From the NCBI GenBank assembly GCA_002483605.1, contig DLIG01000015.1, forward strand, positions 66,707-130,706: a stretch of 64,000 nucleotides of DNA, in the 5' to 3' direction. This document shows, piece after piece, positions 46,419 to 56,927 of the stretch (its first letter is position 1; each line of letters begins with the position of its first letter). The notes beneath the pieces were generated by a model that was not told where the DNA came from, did not search any database, and was given only the letters and a program-made list of their open reading frames with translations. A program made the translations under genes and the position numbers. The stretch comes from Sulfurovum sp. UBA7648 (lineage in GTDB: Bacteria > Campylobacterota > Campylobacteria > Campylobacterales > Sulfurovaceae).

Positions 46419-47771
46419 ATGAATATTTATATATATAAAAAACCGTTACATTATACGATAGCGTCTACAAGTATGGTATTTTTTCTGCTGAGTGGTTGTG
46501 CATCAAAAAATATCAATATCCCAAAAAACACTTCCATTATAAATATCCAAAATGATAAAAAATGGTGGGAGAGTTTTGGTCAAAAAGATCTAAATCTTTT
46601 AGTAGAACAGGCTTTAAATCAAAATACTTCGCTTATTATAGCCAGTTACAAACTCGAACAAGCCAAATTAAATGTAGATCTTGCTGCAAATAATATGCTT
46701 CCAATCTTTTCAGGCTCACTCCAAGCTTCAAGCTCAAGGCCTTTAGACAAAAGCAGTGCTTCAACAATAAATGCAGGAGCAAATCTGGCAGTAGGGTATG
46801 AACTGGATCTCAGAGGTAAATTATCTGCAACTAAAAATATCAAAGAACTTGAAGCTTTAGCTACAGAACAAGATCTGCAAGCAAGCAAACTTTTTATAGA
46901 AGGTGAAGTGACTAAATTATATTGGCAATTGGCATATTTGAGCGAAAATATATATCTCGCCAAACAAAATATAAATTCTTCTACAAAAATAGTCGACCTG
47001 ATCCGTACAAGATACAAAGCCGGAGCAGCATCAAAACTTGATCTGCTAATGGCAGAACGCTCACTAGCCAGCCAAAAAGCATCTTATGAAAAGATGTTCC
47101 AATCCCGCACTGAGGCGATGCATGCTCTAGCGATAATTTTGGATATTGAGCCGGCAAAATATACAGACAAAATACCACAAAGATTTGCGCTAGAAGAATT
47201 GTCTAATATCCCTGCTAATATACCAGCAGATACTTTATCCAACAGGCCTGACATTTATGCAGCCCAGATGCGTTTGCAAGAAGCCGGATTGGGTATAGAT
47301 GTAGCTAAATCCAGCTTTTACCCGTCTTTCAATTTAACGGGCAGTATAGGCACAAGCTCAAATGCTTTAGCGGAGATGCTTCGTAATCCTGTAGGTGTTT
47401 TGGGATTAAATATAATATTGCCTTTTTTAAATTGGAATGAAAACAGCATAAATCTCAAAATCTCAAAAGTAGCATATGAACAAGCAAAAGTTGAATTTCG
47501 TCAAAAGCTTTACAATGCTTTGAAAGAGGTTGAAGATGCACTATCTGCAAATGAACGATATGCATTAGAAGGCGTAGAATTAAAGCAAGCGTATTTGCAA
47601 GCACAAGAGGCACAGAAACTTTACGAGATAAGGTATCGAGCAGGAGCTTCCAGTCTAAAAGATTGGTTAGATGCCGAAGAAACTGCCAGAAATGCACAGT
47701 TGTCATATGTTGACAATCTATATAGACAATATATCAATAGAGTTAGTCTTTATTTGGCTCTTGGCGGATGA
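46419..47771 (+). CDS. TolC/NodT-family outer-membrane channel lipoprotein
   Basis: Outer-membrane factor of the tripartite pump. The signal peptide ends in LLSGC, so it is a lipoprotein as usual for NodT/OprM types. The two repeated helical halves are visible (NTSLIIASYKLEQAKLNVDLAANN and LSNRPDIYAAQMRLQEAGLGIDVAKSSFYPSFNLTGSIG), along with RYRAGASSLKDWLDAE near the end. 450 residues. It closes the operon and converges on the small porin gene. Confidence 0.92.
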   Translation: MNIYIYKKPLHYTIASTSMVFFLLSGCASKNINIPKNTSIINIQNDKKWWESFGQKDLNLLVEQALNQNTSLIIASYKLEQAKLNVDLAANNMLPIFSGSLQASSSRPLDKSSASTINAGANLAVGYELDLRGKLSATKNIKELEALATEQDLQASKLFIEGEVTKLYWQLAYLSENIYLAKQNINSSTKIVDLIRTRYKAGAASKLDLLMAERSLASQKASYEKMFQSRTEAMHALAIILDIEPAKYTDKIPQRFALEELSNIPANIPADTLSNRPDIYAAQMRLQEAGLGIDVAKSSFYPSFNLTGSIGTSSNALAEMLRNPVGVLGLNIILPFLNWNENSINLKISKVAYEQAKVEFRQKLYNALKEVEDALSANERYALEGVELKQAYLQAQEAQKLYEIRYRAGASSLKDWLDAEETARNAQLSYVDNLYRQYINRVSLYLALGG

Positions 47772-47783
47772 TGTATCAATAAT

Positions 47784-47814
47784 AATGTTTCTAGCTTGAA
47801 TTGCTAGAAACATT
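47784..47814. terminator. perfect 12-bp hairpin between convergent genes
   Basis: Arms AATGTTTCTAGC and GCTAGAAACATT with a seven-base loop, in the 71-base gap between tolC and the minus-strand porin. It can serve both directions. T-runs are short on either side. Confidence 0.65.
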
Positions 47815-47842
47815 GAACAAAAGGGAGTAATTGAATTATTTA

Positions 47843-48547
47843 TTAAAATGATGTGCTTATGGCACCAACAATGTGGTCTTCATCATCATATCCAGATAAG
47901 CTGTCCGCATTAAAATCAGTATATGCCAAACTGATTGTAAATTTTCCTATCGGATATGACAGTTTTACGCTGTAGTTGCTGCCAATATCTTCATAATCTC
48001 CATAAGTTGCTCCTAATGATATTTCATAAGGAAGAGCATAGCTTGCACCCAGTTCATAGTAGTCTAATTTTTTAACACCAGATGGGGCATCTGCTCCAAA
48101 ATAATATTTTCCCGACAATCCAATATCTCCGATGCTTTTACTTAGGCCAGCATATACCTCTCCAAAATTAAGTGCTGAAGAGTTATGCGGGTATGCATAT
48201 TCTATATATCCTAGATCATACCCGATTCCCGCTATCTCGCCTTTGTATCCACCGTAAAGATCAAGCTCCATTGATTCATCCAAAACTGAACCAAATTCTA
48301 CATTCGATCCCCATACCCCAGCATAAAAACCTTTATACCCAAGATCAATCCCTCCTTGGATTGCCGGCGAATTATCTGTTTGACTAATGCCTCTCCATAC
48401 ATAATTGCTAGTCAACGCCATATTGGCCGAATATGTAAAATCAGAAGCAGGTGTGCTAGCTGCTTCTGCTGCAGATATGTCACCGTCTGCATATAAAGCA
48501 CTGCTTATTGCCACGATAGCTATTAAACTTAGTTTTTTTACTTTCAT
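47843..48547 (-). CDS. TorF-like putative porin (TIGR02001 type)
   Basis: A 234-residue outer-membrane protein with a signal peptide (to about residue 20), the family-typical beginning SANMALTSNYVWRGISQTDNSPAIQGGIDLGYKGFYAGVWGSNV and repeated YGGYKGEIAGIGYDLGY-type strands, ending in STSF. These features match the conserved small-porin family TIGR02001 (TorF). Role unknown; such proteins are found in many proteobacteria. A TATACT -10 lies upstream on the minus strand (about 48580). The gap to the peroxidase gene (48548-48731) shows nothing else. Confidence 0.8.
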   Translation of the reverse strand: MKVKKLSLIAIVAISSALYADGDISAAEAASTPASDFTYSANMALTSNYVWRGISQTDNSPAIQGGIDLGYKGFYAGVWGSNVEFGSVLDESMELDLYGGYKGEIAGIGYDLGYIEYAYPHNSSALNFGEVYAGLSKSIGDIGLSGKYYFGADAPSGVKKLDYYELGASYALPYEISLGATYGDYEDIGSNYSVKLSYPIGKFTISLAYTDFNADSLSGYDDEDHIVGAISTSF

Positions 48548-48731
48548 CTCGTTCTCCTAATTAATGTGATGTAACAAAGTATAACAACATATTGAACATA
48601 AAATAACAATAAATATGATTAAATTTTAGGCAGTAAAATAAAGCTTGAGATATTATAAAATCATACCAAATTTATTTTGGCATGATCAAGAAAGGAGTAT
48701 ATAACGTGACATCCCAAAGGATGTCAAAGTG

Positions 48732-49832
48732 TTATTTAACGATAGGTTGAGGAGTTTTTTGGGTACTTGCAGGAAGTACAGGATAAGTAATGGCAGGTTT
48801 TCTGCCGGTAAGTGATTTGAGGAATACTTCAATTTTAGCTGCATCTTCATCACTTATTTGTGTATTCAATTGTACTTTGCCCATCTCTTGAATAGCTTCT
48901 TTTAGAGTCCAAATCTTTCCATTGTGGAAATATGGGGCTGTCTCTTCTATATTTCTAAGGGTCGGAGTTTTTACCATTTTATTTGCATTGCCTTTAAAAT
49001 CACCAACATCTCTATATTTATAGATTCCTTGTACATCAAAGCTTTGCATATCACCGCCAAGAGCGATACCGGTATGACAAGCAGTACAACCTTTATCGGC
49101 AAATAGTTTCAAGCCTTCTTTTTCTTCGGCAGTAAGTGCATTGCTATCGCCATTTAAAAAGTCATCAAATCTAGAAGGAGTAACCAACGTTCTCTCAAAT
49201 AGCCCTATGGTTCTAGCGATCAGTTCAAATGTGATCTTAACATCATCTCCGTAAGCCTTTTTAAACTCTTCTACATAAGCCGGGATAGAAGTCACTCTTT
49301 GTTCAATCAATGTTTTTGAAGAGGCCATCTCTGGGTTTGCCTGCATTGGCCCTTGAGCTTGATCTTCTAGGTGTGGGCTTCTTCCATCCCAGAATTGTGA
49401 TTTATTAAAGACTGAATTATAAACTGTAGGAGAGTTTAAGTAATGAGGATTTGCACTCCACTTATCTCCTATCGCAGCCTCTACCCCATCTACACCACCA
49501 AGTGCCAAATTATGGCAGGTATTACAGCTTATCAGGTTGCTTTGCGATAATCTAGGATCAAAATATAATTTTTTACCCAGTTCTATTTTCGCTTCAGAAA
49601 AAGTATTATTAGCATCTTCTGTTAGTTTTCTTAGTTCTTCCGGATCTGCAGGTATAGGCTTAAGCCCCATAGCCAAGACTTTTTTAGCCAATTCATCAGC
49701 AGGTCCAACAGTAGCAGCTTTTGCAGGTTCTAAGACCGCACTTGCATTACTATCAGATGCTTTTTCTTTACATCCGGCTAGAATGAGTAAAGAAACCAAT
49801 CCGGCAGACAAAACGATAGATTTGATTTTCAT
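48732..49832 (-). CDS. ccpA: di-heme cytochrome c peroxidase (MauG/CcpA family), lipoprotein
   Basis: Periplasmic enzyme reducing hydrogen peroxide with electrons from cytochrome c. Two heme c motifs: CNTCH at residues 103-107 and CTACH at 249-253. Conserved peroxidase blocks include DPRLSQSNLISCNTCHNLALGGVDG, FWDGRSPHLEDQAQGPM, FERTLVTPSRFDDF and KTPTLRNIEETAPYFHNG. The signal ends with LAGC, so it is probably lipid-anchored (366 residues). The 247-base gap upstream (49833-50079) holds only its A+T-rich promoter region. Confidence 0.93.
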   Translation of the reverse strand: MKIKSIVLSAGLVSLLILAGCKEKASDSNASAVLEPAKAATVGPADELAKKVLAMGLKPIPADPEELRKLTEDANNTFSEAKIELGKKLYFDPRLSQSNLISCNTCHNLALGGVDGVEAAIGDKWSANPHYLNSPTVYNSVFNKSQFWDGRSPHLEDQAQGPMQANPEMASSKTLIEQRVTSIPAYVEEFKKAYGDDVKITFELIARTIGLFERTLVTPSRFDDFLNGDSNALTAEEKEGLKLFADKGCTACHTGIALGGDMQSFDVQGIYKYRDVGDFKGNANKMVKTPTLRNIEETAPYFHNGKIWTLKEAIQEMGKVQLNTQISDEDAAKIEVFLKSLTGRKPAITYPVLPASTQKTPQPIVK

Positions 49833-50079
49833 TGCGTTTCCTTTTATAATATGATGTTATATTATACAGATATAAAACTTTGAAAGCAATAAATTTTATC
49901 ATTATGAGATTCTTTTGTATTAATAATTTTTATTATAAAGTTTTTATATAAAGATATAGCCAATAAGATTGATTATTTGTTTAAAAGATTAAATATGATT
50001 TATTTTTGGACATGATGTAAGAAGATAAAAAATATGATTATTTTAGATACAGGCGCAATCTTGTATATTATGTTAATAA

Positions 50080-50772
50080 TTATTTTGCTGCCGTGATAAG
50101 CGCAGCAAAATTGGCTGCATTAAGCGATGCGCTGCCTACCAATACCCCGTCTACATTTTTGATCATAGAGATCTCTTTAATGTTGTCAATATTGACACTT
50201 CCGCCATACAAAAGCGGTTTTTGGCTCAATGCTCTTAATGCCTGGTGCGTTGTGGCTATTTCATGGTTTGTTGCACTCTTGCCAGTACCAATAGCCCAAA
50301 TAGGTTCATAAGCAAATATTAATTTTTCATAATTAATATCAATGCCGTTAAATTGTTCGGCGAGGTAAGCTAGTACGGCATCATTACCTTGTTCCCTTAC
50401 TTCAAGCGGTTCACCTATACAATAGATAATTTCAAAATTTTGTGATTTATAAAATTCAAATTTTTTTGCTATATCTTCTGCGGATTCTTTTAGCAATTGT
50501 CTTCGTTCGCTATGGCCAATCAAGATCGTTTTGATACCAAATTCTTCTAATTGCTCTAATCCTATTTCTCCCGTAAATGCACCGTTTGCTGCCGGATATG
50601 CATTTTGTGCACCGATAGTTATTTTACCGCAATGCGAAAATAATGCAGTTGATGGCGGAAATATATAAAATTTGTCACTTTGGTTATCTGAAATTTGCTG
50701 CTCTAGCTGCTCACAATATACCAAAGTTGAAGCTCTAGTGTGATTTGTTTTAAAATTTGCGGCAAAGATCAT
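50080..50772 (-). CDS. tpiA: triosephosphate isomerase
   Basis: Interconverts dihydroxyacetone phosphate and glyceraldehyde 3-phosphate. Active-site segments: FAANFKTN (Asn/Lys), GHSERR (His) and [13 protein letters not shown] with the catalytic Glu. 230 residues, shorter than the 250 of E. coli but usual for this phylum. It overlaps pgk by four bases. Confidence 0.95.
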   Translation of the reverse strand: MIFAANFKTNHTRASTLVYCEQLEQQISDNQSDKFYIFPPSTALFSHCGKITIGAQNAYPAANGAFTGEIGLEQLEEFGIKTILIGHSERRQLLKESAEDIAKKFEFYKSQNFEIIYCIGEPLEVREQGNDAVLAYLAEQFNGIDINYEKLIFAYEPIWAIGTGKSATNHEIATTHQALRALSQKPLLYGGSVNIDNIKEISMIKNVDGVLVGSASLNAANFAALITAAK

Positions 50773-51962
50773 TGAAGTACCGATATGCCCGGAAGTATTT
50801 TACCCTCTATTAACTCCAAACTGGCTCCTCCGCCGGTGCTTACAAAGCTCATCTCTTCTATATCCCCGGCTCTTGCTGTTACATCGGCCGTATCTCCGCC
50901 GCCTACAATGGTAGTGGCATGGCTTTGAGCGATATTGTGGGACATCAAGATGCTTCCTTTTGAGAATTTGTCTATCTCATAAACACCCATTGGTCCGTTC
51001 CATATGATAGTTTGTGCATCGTGCAAAGCTTCTCTAAAAAGTCTGCTGCTGGCCGGCCCGATATCAAGCCCCATCCATTCTCCTGGTATCTCTTGAGACG
51101 GAAGATATTTTATCATAGCCTCGCTGCTAAATTTATCTGCTACTACCAAGTCGACAGGCAAGTAAAATTTTACGCCTCTTGTCTTTGCTCTTGCCATTAT
51201 CTTTTTGGCATCTTCGATTAGATCATCTTCTACTATTGATTTGCCGATCTCAAATCCTTGAGCTTTAAGAAACGTAAACGCCATTCCGCCGCCTATTACG
51301 ATCTTGTCAACTTTTTCTACAAGGTTTATAAGAGCTTGAAGTTTGCCCGATACCTTGCTTCCGCCAACAACAGCTACAAATGGACGGGTTGGATTTTCTA
51401 TTACTTTACTAAAGAAATTGATCTCTTTATTCATCAAAAAGCCTATACCTCTATTTTCCGGCGCAAATTGTTGTGCAAGAGCATATATGGAAGCATGCTT
51501 ACGGTGACAAGCACCAAAAGCATCATTGATATAAACATCAGCTAGTGATGCCAACTCTTTAGCAAAATTTTCATCATTGCTTGTCTCTCCAGCTTCATAT
51601 CTCAGATTTTCAAGGATTAGTATCTCTCCAGCTTTTAAAGCAGCAGCCTTGCTTTTGGCATCTGGCCCTATGACATCATCTGCAATTTTAACTTCGCCGT
51701 TGAGCTTGAGAAGTTTGCGGAGTCTTAATTTTACAGGTTTTAATGAATACTTCTCTTCATATTTGCCAGGCTCTGGTCTTTCGTAATGTGAAGCCAATAT
51801 AACTTTGCAATCTCTATCTAGGCAATATCTAATTGTCGGCAATGCCTCCCTGATACGTCTGTCATCCGTGATGTTGCCCTCATCATCTTTAGGCACATTA
51901 AAATCACATCTTATAAAAACTCTTTTACCGTCTATATTTATATCTTTAATCGTTTTTGGCAT
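50769..51962 (-). CDS. pgk: phosphoglycerate kinase
   Basis: Phosphate transfer between 1,3-bisphosphoglycerate and ADP. Conserved segments: [57 protein letters not shown] and [11 protein letters not shown] plus GGGDTAD. 397 residues. Middle gene of gap-pgk-tpiA; in autotrophs using the reverse TCA cycle this set mainly works toward sugar synthesis. Confidence 0.97.
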   Translation of the reverse strand: MPKTIKDINIDGKRVFIRCDFNVPKDDEGNITDDRRIREALPTIRYCLDRDCKVILASHYERPEPGKYEEKYSLKPVKLRLRKLLKLNGEVKIADDVIGPDAKSKAAALKAGEILILENLRYEAGETSNDENFAKELASLADVYINDAFGACHRKHASIYALAQQFAPENRGIGFLMNKEINFFSKVIENPTRPFVAVVGGSKVSGKLQALINLVEKVDKIVIGGGMAFTFLKAQGFEIGKSIVEDDLIEDAKKIMARAKTRGVKFYLPVDLVVADKFSSEAMIKYLPSQEIPGEWMGLDIGPASSRLFREALHDAQTIIWNGPMGVYEIDKFSKGSILMSHNIAQSHATTIVGGGDTADVTARAGDIEEMSFVSTGGGASLELIEGKILPGISVLQ

Positions 51963-51972
51963 ATATAATTCT

Positions 51973-52971
51973 CTATTTTTTACTTACTAGTATTGCTAAA
52001 TCAACCAATCGGCAAGAGTATCCCCACTCATTATCGTACCAAGAGAGAACTTTGACCATATTATCGCCTATTACTTGTATGGTATCCATTGCTACAACCG
52101 TGCTGGTCTCTTCGCCTATAAAATCGGTTGAAACCCTATATTCGTTGTCAATACCCAAGATCCCTTTATGGGTGGTTTTGCTTGCTGTTTCAAAAGCTTG
52201 TTTGACATCGTCAAGTGTGATATTTTTTTCTAATGTTACTGTCAAATCTACGATCGAAACATCAGCAGTCGGAACTCTTATTGATTGTCCGTTAAGTTTG
52301 CCGTTAAGTTTTGGCAATACTTTGCCTATAGCCTTGGCAGCACCAGTTGTAGTAGGCACCAAGTTGGCTGCACCTGCTCGCCCTTTTCTCATATCTTTTT
52401 TGCTTGGCTTATGATCAAGTATCGGCTGTGAACTTGTATAACTATGAATCGTTGTCATAAGGCCTTTTTTGATACCGAAATTATCATCAAGTACTTTTAC
52501 AAGCGGAGCTAGGCCGTTGGTGGTACAACTTGCATTTGAGATAATGCTTTCACCTTTGTATTCATTTTCATTGGCACCGATAACATAAGTAGCAGTATCA
52601 TCTTTTGCCGGAGCAGAAAAGATAACTTTTTTAACACCGTTAGCAAGATACGGCTGTACGCTCTGGGCTGTTAAAAATGCACCTGTACACTCTAGAACGA
52701 TCTCTGCTCCATGGCTTGCGAAATCAAGTTGTGCAGGATCTCTGCTGTCTAATATTTTTGCTTTTGTATTGCCCATATGTATAAAACCGTCAACAACTTT
52801 GACGTCATCTCTAGTACCGTGTACACTATCATATTTCAATCCATACTCGATAGTCTCATCAGATCCGCTTACATTGACTGCCACCAATTCTATATCGTCT
52901 CTATCAGATATAATTTTAGCTACACATTTGCCGATTCTTCCCAATCCATTGATTGCGACTTTGACTGCCAT
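51973..52971 (-). CDS. gap: glyceraldehyde-3-phosphate dehydrogenase
   Basis: NAD-fold motif [12 protein letters not shown] at the N-terminus, catalytic cysteine in [17 protein letters not shown], and [16 protein letters not shown] at the C-terminus. 332 residues. AGGAG precedes the start, and the gene is divergent from nadD. First gene of the gap-pgk-tpiA unit. Confidence 0.97.
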   Translation of the reverse strand: MAVKVAINGLGRIGKCVAKIISDRDDIELVAVNVSGSDETIEYGLKYDSVHGTRDDVKVVDGFIHMGNTKAKILDSRDPAQLDFASHGAEIVLECTGAFLTAQSVQPYLANGVKKVIFSAPAKDDTATYVIGANENEYKGESIISNASCTTNGLAPLVKVLDDNFGIKKGLMTTIHSYTSSQPILDHKPSKKDMRKGRAGAANLVPTTTGAAKAIGKVLPKLNGKLNGQSIRVPTADVSIVDLTVTLEKNITLDDVKQAFETASKTTHKGILGIDNEYRVSTDFIGEETSTVVAMDTIQVIGDNMVKVLSWYDNEWGYSCRLVDLAILVSKK

Positions 52972-53037
52972 ACTTTCTCCTAAGCTTATGAATATTATGA
53001 TAGAATTTCATTATTCTACAATAAATGAGGTTATTTT

Positions 53038-53592
53038 TTGGTTAAAAAGGACAAAGCCGTAGCGGCTGTTTTGGGTGGTAGTTTCGATCCTCCGCACTTA
53101 GGACACCAAGAAATAGTACGTGAAGTATTGAAAAAATTTGATATTGACTATCTCTTGATACTTCCTGTATACCAAAATCCGTTTAAGGCTGCGCCGTTTG
53201 CACCGGCAATGCAGCGTTTGTTATGGTGCAAAAAAGTATTTGATAATGAACATGTTATCGTAGATCCTTATGAGATAGATAATAAGATCTGCTATACTTA
53301 TCAAAGTATAGAGCATTTTAGATCTTTGTATGATGTTCGTTATCTCATAATAGGAGCAGATAATTTAGAAAAAATAACTTTATGGCGTAATTTTGAGTGG
53401 TTAAATGATACAATCACATGGATAGTAGTTACTAGAGGAGATAACTCCTTGAATACTGCAGCTTTACGCTCATTTAAAGTGCTTCATATCGATAATGCTG
53501 TTAGTTCTACTTTGATAAGAGAGAATATGGATCTAGCCAATGTAGATGAAAAAATAAGAGATGAAGTTAAAACATATTTTGAGAACTATTAA
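53038..53592 (+). CDS. nadD: nicotinate-nucleotide adenylyltransferase
   Basis: Adenylates nicotinate mononucleotide in NAD synthesis. Nucleotidyltransferase motif GGSFDPPHLGHQEIV near residue 14, the central PVYQNPFK and the C-terminal SSTLIREN (ISSTxIR type). TTG 53038 follows TGAGG by seven bases and gives the normal N-terminus; no ATG fits. 184 residues. Followed by rsfS, as in many bacteria. Confidence 0.92.
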   Translation: MVKKDKAVAAVLGGSFDPPHLGHQEIVREVLKKFDIDYLLILPVYQNPFKAAPFAPAMQRLLWCKKVFDNEHVIVDPYEIDNKICYTYQSIEHFRSLYDVRYLIIGADNLEKITLWRNFEWLNDTITWIVVTRGDNSLNTAALRSFKVLHIDNAVSSTLIRENMDLANVDEKIRDEVKTYFENY

Positions 53593-53610
53593 TATAAAAC
53601 AAGGAAACAA

Positions 53611-53946
53611 ATGACATTAGATGAAAGAATAGATAAAATAGTAAAAGTATTAGACGATAAAAAAGCCGAAGATATAGAGGTTTTCAATCTTGATGATGCC
53701 GATTATATCGCCAAAAGAGTTGTAATTGCCAATTCTCTTGGCGGTAAGCATACTGCGGCACTCTTTGATCATTTAAAAACTGAATTAAAGCCTTTAGGCG
53801 AAGAATTTATAGGCTCAGATGTCAGCGATGAGTGGGTAGTAGCTGATATGGGCGATATACTTGTACATATCATGATACCGCAGTATCGTCAGCGATATTC
53901 ATTGGAAGCTTTTTTGAGCGAACTAACGGCTAAAAAAGCCGAGTAA
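53611..53946 (+). CDS. rsfS: ribosome silencing factor RsfS
   Basis: Binds ribosomal protein L14 and blocks subunit joining in starvation. Characteristic DUF143 segments: EDIEVFNLDDADYIAKRVVIANSLGGKHTAALFDHL and EWVVADMGDILVHIMIPQYRQRYSLEAFL. 111 residues. AAGGAA precedes the ATG. It forms a two-gene unit with nadD. Confidence 0.94.
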   Translation: MTLDERIDKIVKVLDDKKAEDIEVFNLDDADYIAKRVVIANSLGGKHTAALFDHLKTELKPLGEEFIGSDVSDEWVVADMGDILVHIMIPQYRQRYSLEAFLSELTAKKAE

Positions 53947-53986
53947 TTATTACTGTTGCGATCATATCATAGTAACATGGTTTAGT

Positions 53987-54010
53987 GCGGGTCTGATAAC
54001 CCGCCGTTTT
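53987..54010 (+). terminator. rho-independent terminator of nadD-rsfS
   Basis: Stem GCGGGT/ACCCGC with a six-base loop, followed by CGTTTTATTAT. It lies 41 bases after the rsfS stop. Confidence 0.7.
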
Positions 54011-54082
54011 ATTATAATTGTGCGCTAGACAACGAACCATACAAAATTATATGTAGCAAGAAAAACACCTTCATTTCTTTAT

Positions 54083-54213
54083 ACTTTTCTTTTTAAAAAG
54101 AAAAGTAACCAAAGAAAATCATCATCCGAATAATATCGTTTACGGCATATTTCATGCTAACCGCTTTGAAATATTGCCTACTTACAATGATGCTCGGACG
54201 ATATTGTTTTATA
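54083..54213 (+). repeat. composite hairpin repeat, family A copy 1
   Basis: It starts with a perfect 24-bp palindrome (ACTTTTCTTTTT and its complement, 54083-54106) followed by AACCAAAGAAAA. It then has a nested inverted region: GGCATATTTCA pairs with TGAAATATTGCC, inside ATCATCCGA/TCGGACGAT. It ends in ATTGTTTTATA. A 67-base stretch (54132-54198) is identical to copy 4 at 60704-60770 except for one base. It lies between convergent rsfS and argS; the flanking 54011-54082 shows nothing. Confidence 0.7.
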
Positions 54214-54219
54214 TAAAAC

Positions 54220-54285
54220 GTCATTCCGTGCTTTGAGCTGGAATCCATATAAAAAGAGTGGATACCAAATCAAGTTCGGTATGAC
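54220..54285 (-). repeat. two-hairpin repeat C-D, minus orientation
   Basis: Two imperfect palindromes, each starting with GTCAT and ending with TCCA, facing each other: D (54220-54247) and C (54259-54285), joined by an A+T-rich spacer. The same pair occurs in the opposite orientation at 60890-60953. The layout resembles REP/BIME elements of other bacteria. Confidence 0.7.
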
Positions 54286-54307
54286 AAAAGTGTGAACGTA
54301 ATTCCGG

Positions 54308-56002
54308 CTATAGTTTTTCAACTACCTCGATACCTAGTATTGACAGACCTTGCTTTATAATTTTTGCTGTAAGATCAGCTAGCAGCAATCTGCTTATTTT
54401 TATTTCATCGTTTTCTTTCAGTATAGGGCTTAATTCATAAAACTGCATAAATACGGTTGCTAGCTCATACAGATAACCGGTCAAATAATTTGGCATGGCA
54501 TCGTTTGCAGTTTTTGTGAGTATGTCGTCAAATTCCAAAAGCGCCAAGCCAAGTTTATGCTCTACATCGCTTTGTATATTGATCTCTCCGTCTAGCTCTC
54601 CATCAAAACGACGCAATATACTTTGTATCCTAGCATAGGCATACTGCATATAAAGAGCTGTATTGCCGTCAAAGCTCAGCATCTTGTCCCAATCAAATAT
54701 ATAATTTGATTCACGATTTACTGACAGATCTGCATATTTCAAAGCCCCGATCCCGACCGCTTTAGCAATGTGTTCTAAAGCATTGCTATCTAGTTGTTCT
54801 CTGCTTGATATTGTATCCTTGGCTCTAACTATCGCTTCATCAAGCAAATGTATCAATTTTACCGTTCCGCCATCTCTAGTTTTGAACGGTTTGCCTGACC
54901 TGTCCATCATCGTACCAAAAGCTATATGTTCCAAGCTTGTATCAGTTCCCACAAAACCCGCTTCTTTGCTGACCCAAAATACTTGGCGAAAATGTTCACT
55001 TTGTCTCGCATCTACCACATAACAGATGCGTTTCGCACCGAGTATTTGGTTTCTATATTTCAGTGCAGCTAAGTCTGTAGTGGCATATAGGTATCCGCCA
55101 TCACTTTTTTGGACAATGATAGGTACATCATTGTTTGGTAAAAATACGCATTTTGCACCATCGCTTATAGTTATGAGGCCTTTTGTTTCAAGGTCATTGA
55201 TGATCTGCGGAAGCATTTCATTATATGAACTTTCAGCTTTAACGTCATTTTTTGTAAGCTTGATCCCGAGTTTGTCGTAAACTTCTTCGCAATGCTCCAG
55301 TGAAGTATCTATGAATTTTTGCCACAATTCAAGGCAATGGCCATCTCCGCTTTGTATCTTTACTACATATTCTCTTGCTTTATTTGCAAATGAAGCATCA
55401 CTATCAAATTTGGCTTTAGCCAGTTTATAAAAATGCTCAAGATCTTTGAGCTCTTCATAGGATCTGCCTTCGCTTTGGATCTCTTCGAGATATGCTATAA
55501 GCATACCAAATTGTGTACCCCAATCTCCAATATGGTTTTGGCGTATCACATCATAACCCAAAAATTCAAATAGATTTGCAAGCGTATCACCTATAATGGT
55601 AGAACGAAGATGTCCTACATGCATCTCTTTTGCCATATTTGGCCCAGAGTAGTCTACTACGATTTTTTCATTTTTTTTATCTTTGGATATGCCTAGGTTT
55701 TTATCTTTAGATATTGCATTGAGTTCTCTTGAGAGCCAATTGTTATTTATCCAGATATTGATAAACCCGGGTCCTGCTATTTCTACTTTTTCTATAGTAT
55801 TTGATTTGATATGTTTGCATATATCAGCAGCAATTTCTCTAGGATTGGTGCCAAGTGATTTGGCTAGACCCATGGCACCGTTATATTGGAAATCACCAAA
55901 CTCTTTTCTAGTAGCGTTTGTTACGCTCAGAGTCGGTGCATTGATATTGGCTTCTTGAAGTGCTGATGATATGATGGTGTTTATTGTTGTTTTAAGTTTC
56001 AT
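54308..56002 (-). CDS. argS: arginyl-tRNA synthetase
   Basis: Charges tRNA-Arg; class I. The HIGH-type motif is EMHVGHLRSTIIGDTLANL. Other landmarks are DWGTQFGMLIAYLEE, the DARQSEHFRQVFWV segment, FGTMMDRSGKPFKTRDGGTVKL and the C-terminal DALR domain (MQYAYARIQSILRR). 564 residues. First gene of no clear operon, but argS-tatA-gmk-acidic protein is the order known from Campylobacter. Confidence 0.96.
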   Translation of the reverse strand: MKLKTTINTIISSALQEANINAPTLSVTNATRKEFGDFQYNGAMGLAKSLGTNPREIAADICKHIKSNTIEKVEIAGPGFINIWINNNWLSRELNAISKDKNLGISKDKKNEKIVVDYSGPNMAKEMHVGHLRSTIIGDTLANLFEFLGYDVIRQNHIGDWGTQFGMLIAYLEEIQSEGRSYEELKDLEHFYKLAKAKFDSDASFANKAREYVVKIQSGDGHCLELWQKFIDTSLEHCEEVYDKLGIKLTKNDVKAESSYNEMLPQIINDLETKGLITISDGAKCVFLPNNDVPIIVQKSDGGYLYATTDLAALKYRNQILGAKRICYVVDARQSEHFRQVFWVSKEAGFVGTDTSLEHIAFGTMMDRSGKPFKTRDGGTVKLIHLLDEAIVRAKDTISSREQLDSNALEHIAKAVGIGALKYADLSVNRESNYIFDWDKMLSFDGNTALYMQYAYARIQSILRRFDGELDGEINIQSDVEHKLGLALLEFDDILTKTANDAMPNYLTGYLYELATVFMQFYELSPILKENDEIKISRLLLADLTAKIIKQGLSILGIEVVEKL

Positions 56003-56044
56003 AAATGATTCGTATGTAAATAAAGCTAAGTTGCTAAAGCAACA

Positions 56045-56278
56045 TTAGCTATTTTGAGTAGTTTTATCAGTTTTAGTTTCTGATTTAGTCTCTGATTTTT
56101 CTGTAGCAGCTATCTCTTTTGTGTCAGTTTTTTTTTCTTCATCTTCATTGACCGCTTCTTTGAAGTTTTTGATCCCTTGTCCTAATCCTTTTGCAAGTTC
56201 AGGTATTTTTTTCGCTCCAAAAAGAAGCACAATTACAGCCAATACTATAAGCCAATGCGTGATACTAAATGATCCCAT
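56045..56278 (-). CDS. tatA: twin-arginine translocase subunit TatA
   Basis: Pore-forming component of the Tat export pathway. One helix at residues 7-22, the [23 protein letters not shown] amphipathic helix with the conserved FG, and an acidic/lysine-rich tail. 77 residues. It is required for exporting folded cofactor proteins such as the two HiPIPs in this window. Confidence 0.94.
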   Translation of the reverse strand: MGSFSITHWLIVLAVIVLLFGAKKIPELAKGLGQGIKNFKEAVNEDEEKKTDTKEIAATEKSETKSETKTDKTTQNS

Positions 56279-56324
56279 TTTATTTCCTTTGTGGTAATTC
56301 TAGGGGCATTATACCCCATTTTGT

Positions 56325-56927
56325 CTAATTTTTCCAAGATTTGACTATATTGTCTATCTCGATATAACTTCTTTTAAGCCTAGCGGCATTTGATATAGCA
56401 ATAAACTCTTTAGTTGCTTGCTCAATAGTGTCATTAATAATGACAAAATCAAACTCTTTAATAGATTCTATCTCTTTTTTGGCATTAGTTATGCGTCTTT
56501 GTATAATACTGTCATCATCAAGCGAACGAATGTTTAACCTGCGTTCTAGCTCACCTAGAGTAGGCGGTGTTATAAAGATAGAAGTAGTGATATCGTCGAG
56601 TTTTTCACGTACTAGCTTATGGCCTTGTACATCTATATCGAAGATGACCAATTTTCCCTCGTTTAAAGCTTCATTCACAGGCTTTAATGATGTGCCGTAA
56701 TAGTTGTCATGTACTTTTGCATATTCCAAAAAATTACCTGCTTGTATATCAGCTTCGAACTCTTCTTTGCTAACAAAATAATACTCTTTGCCGTGTATTT
56801 CACCGTTTCTTGGAGCTCTTGTTGTTGTAGATATTGAAAAGTAATAACTGCCTATATATGGCGCGGCGTTATTTATAATAGTGCTTTTGCCCGCTCCGCT
56901 AGGGCCTGATAGTACCAAGATAGCCAT
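56325..56927 (-). CDS. gmk: guanylate kinase
   Basis: Phosphorylates GMP to GDP. P-loop SGPSGAGKSTI at residues 7-17, GMP-binding segments STTTRAPRNGEIHGKEYYFVSKEEFE and VIFDIDVQG, lid region RRLNIRSLDDDSIIQRR. 200 residues from ATG 56927, which overlaps the stop of the upstream gene by one base (TGATG). A TTG codon directly before is also open. Confidence 0.95.
   Translation of the reverse strand: MAILVLSGPSGAGKSTIINNAAPYIGSYYFSISTTTRAPRNGEIHGKEYYFVSKEEFEADIQAGNFLEYAKVHDNYYGTSLKPVNEALNEGKLVIFDIDVQGHKLVREKLDDITTSIFITPPTLGELERRLNIRSLDDDSIIQRRITNAKKEIESIKEFDFVIINDTIEQATKEFIAISNAARLKRSYIEIDNIVKSWKN

Noticed and set aside
48570..48592. GTTAT and GTTAC before the TorF-like porin gene, similar to the Pho-type box
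   Set aside because: The spacing is 10 bp, not 11, and the region reads better as a TATACT -10 element.
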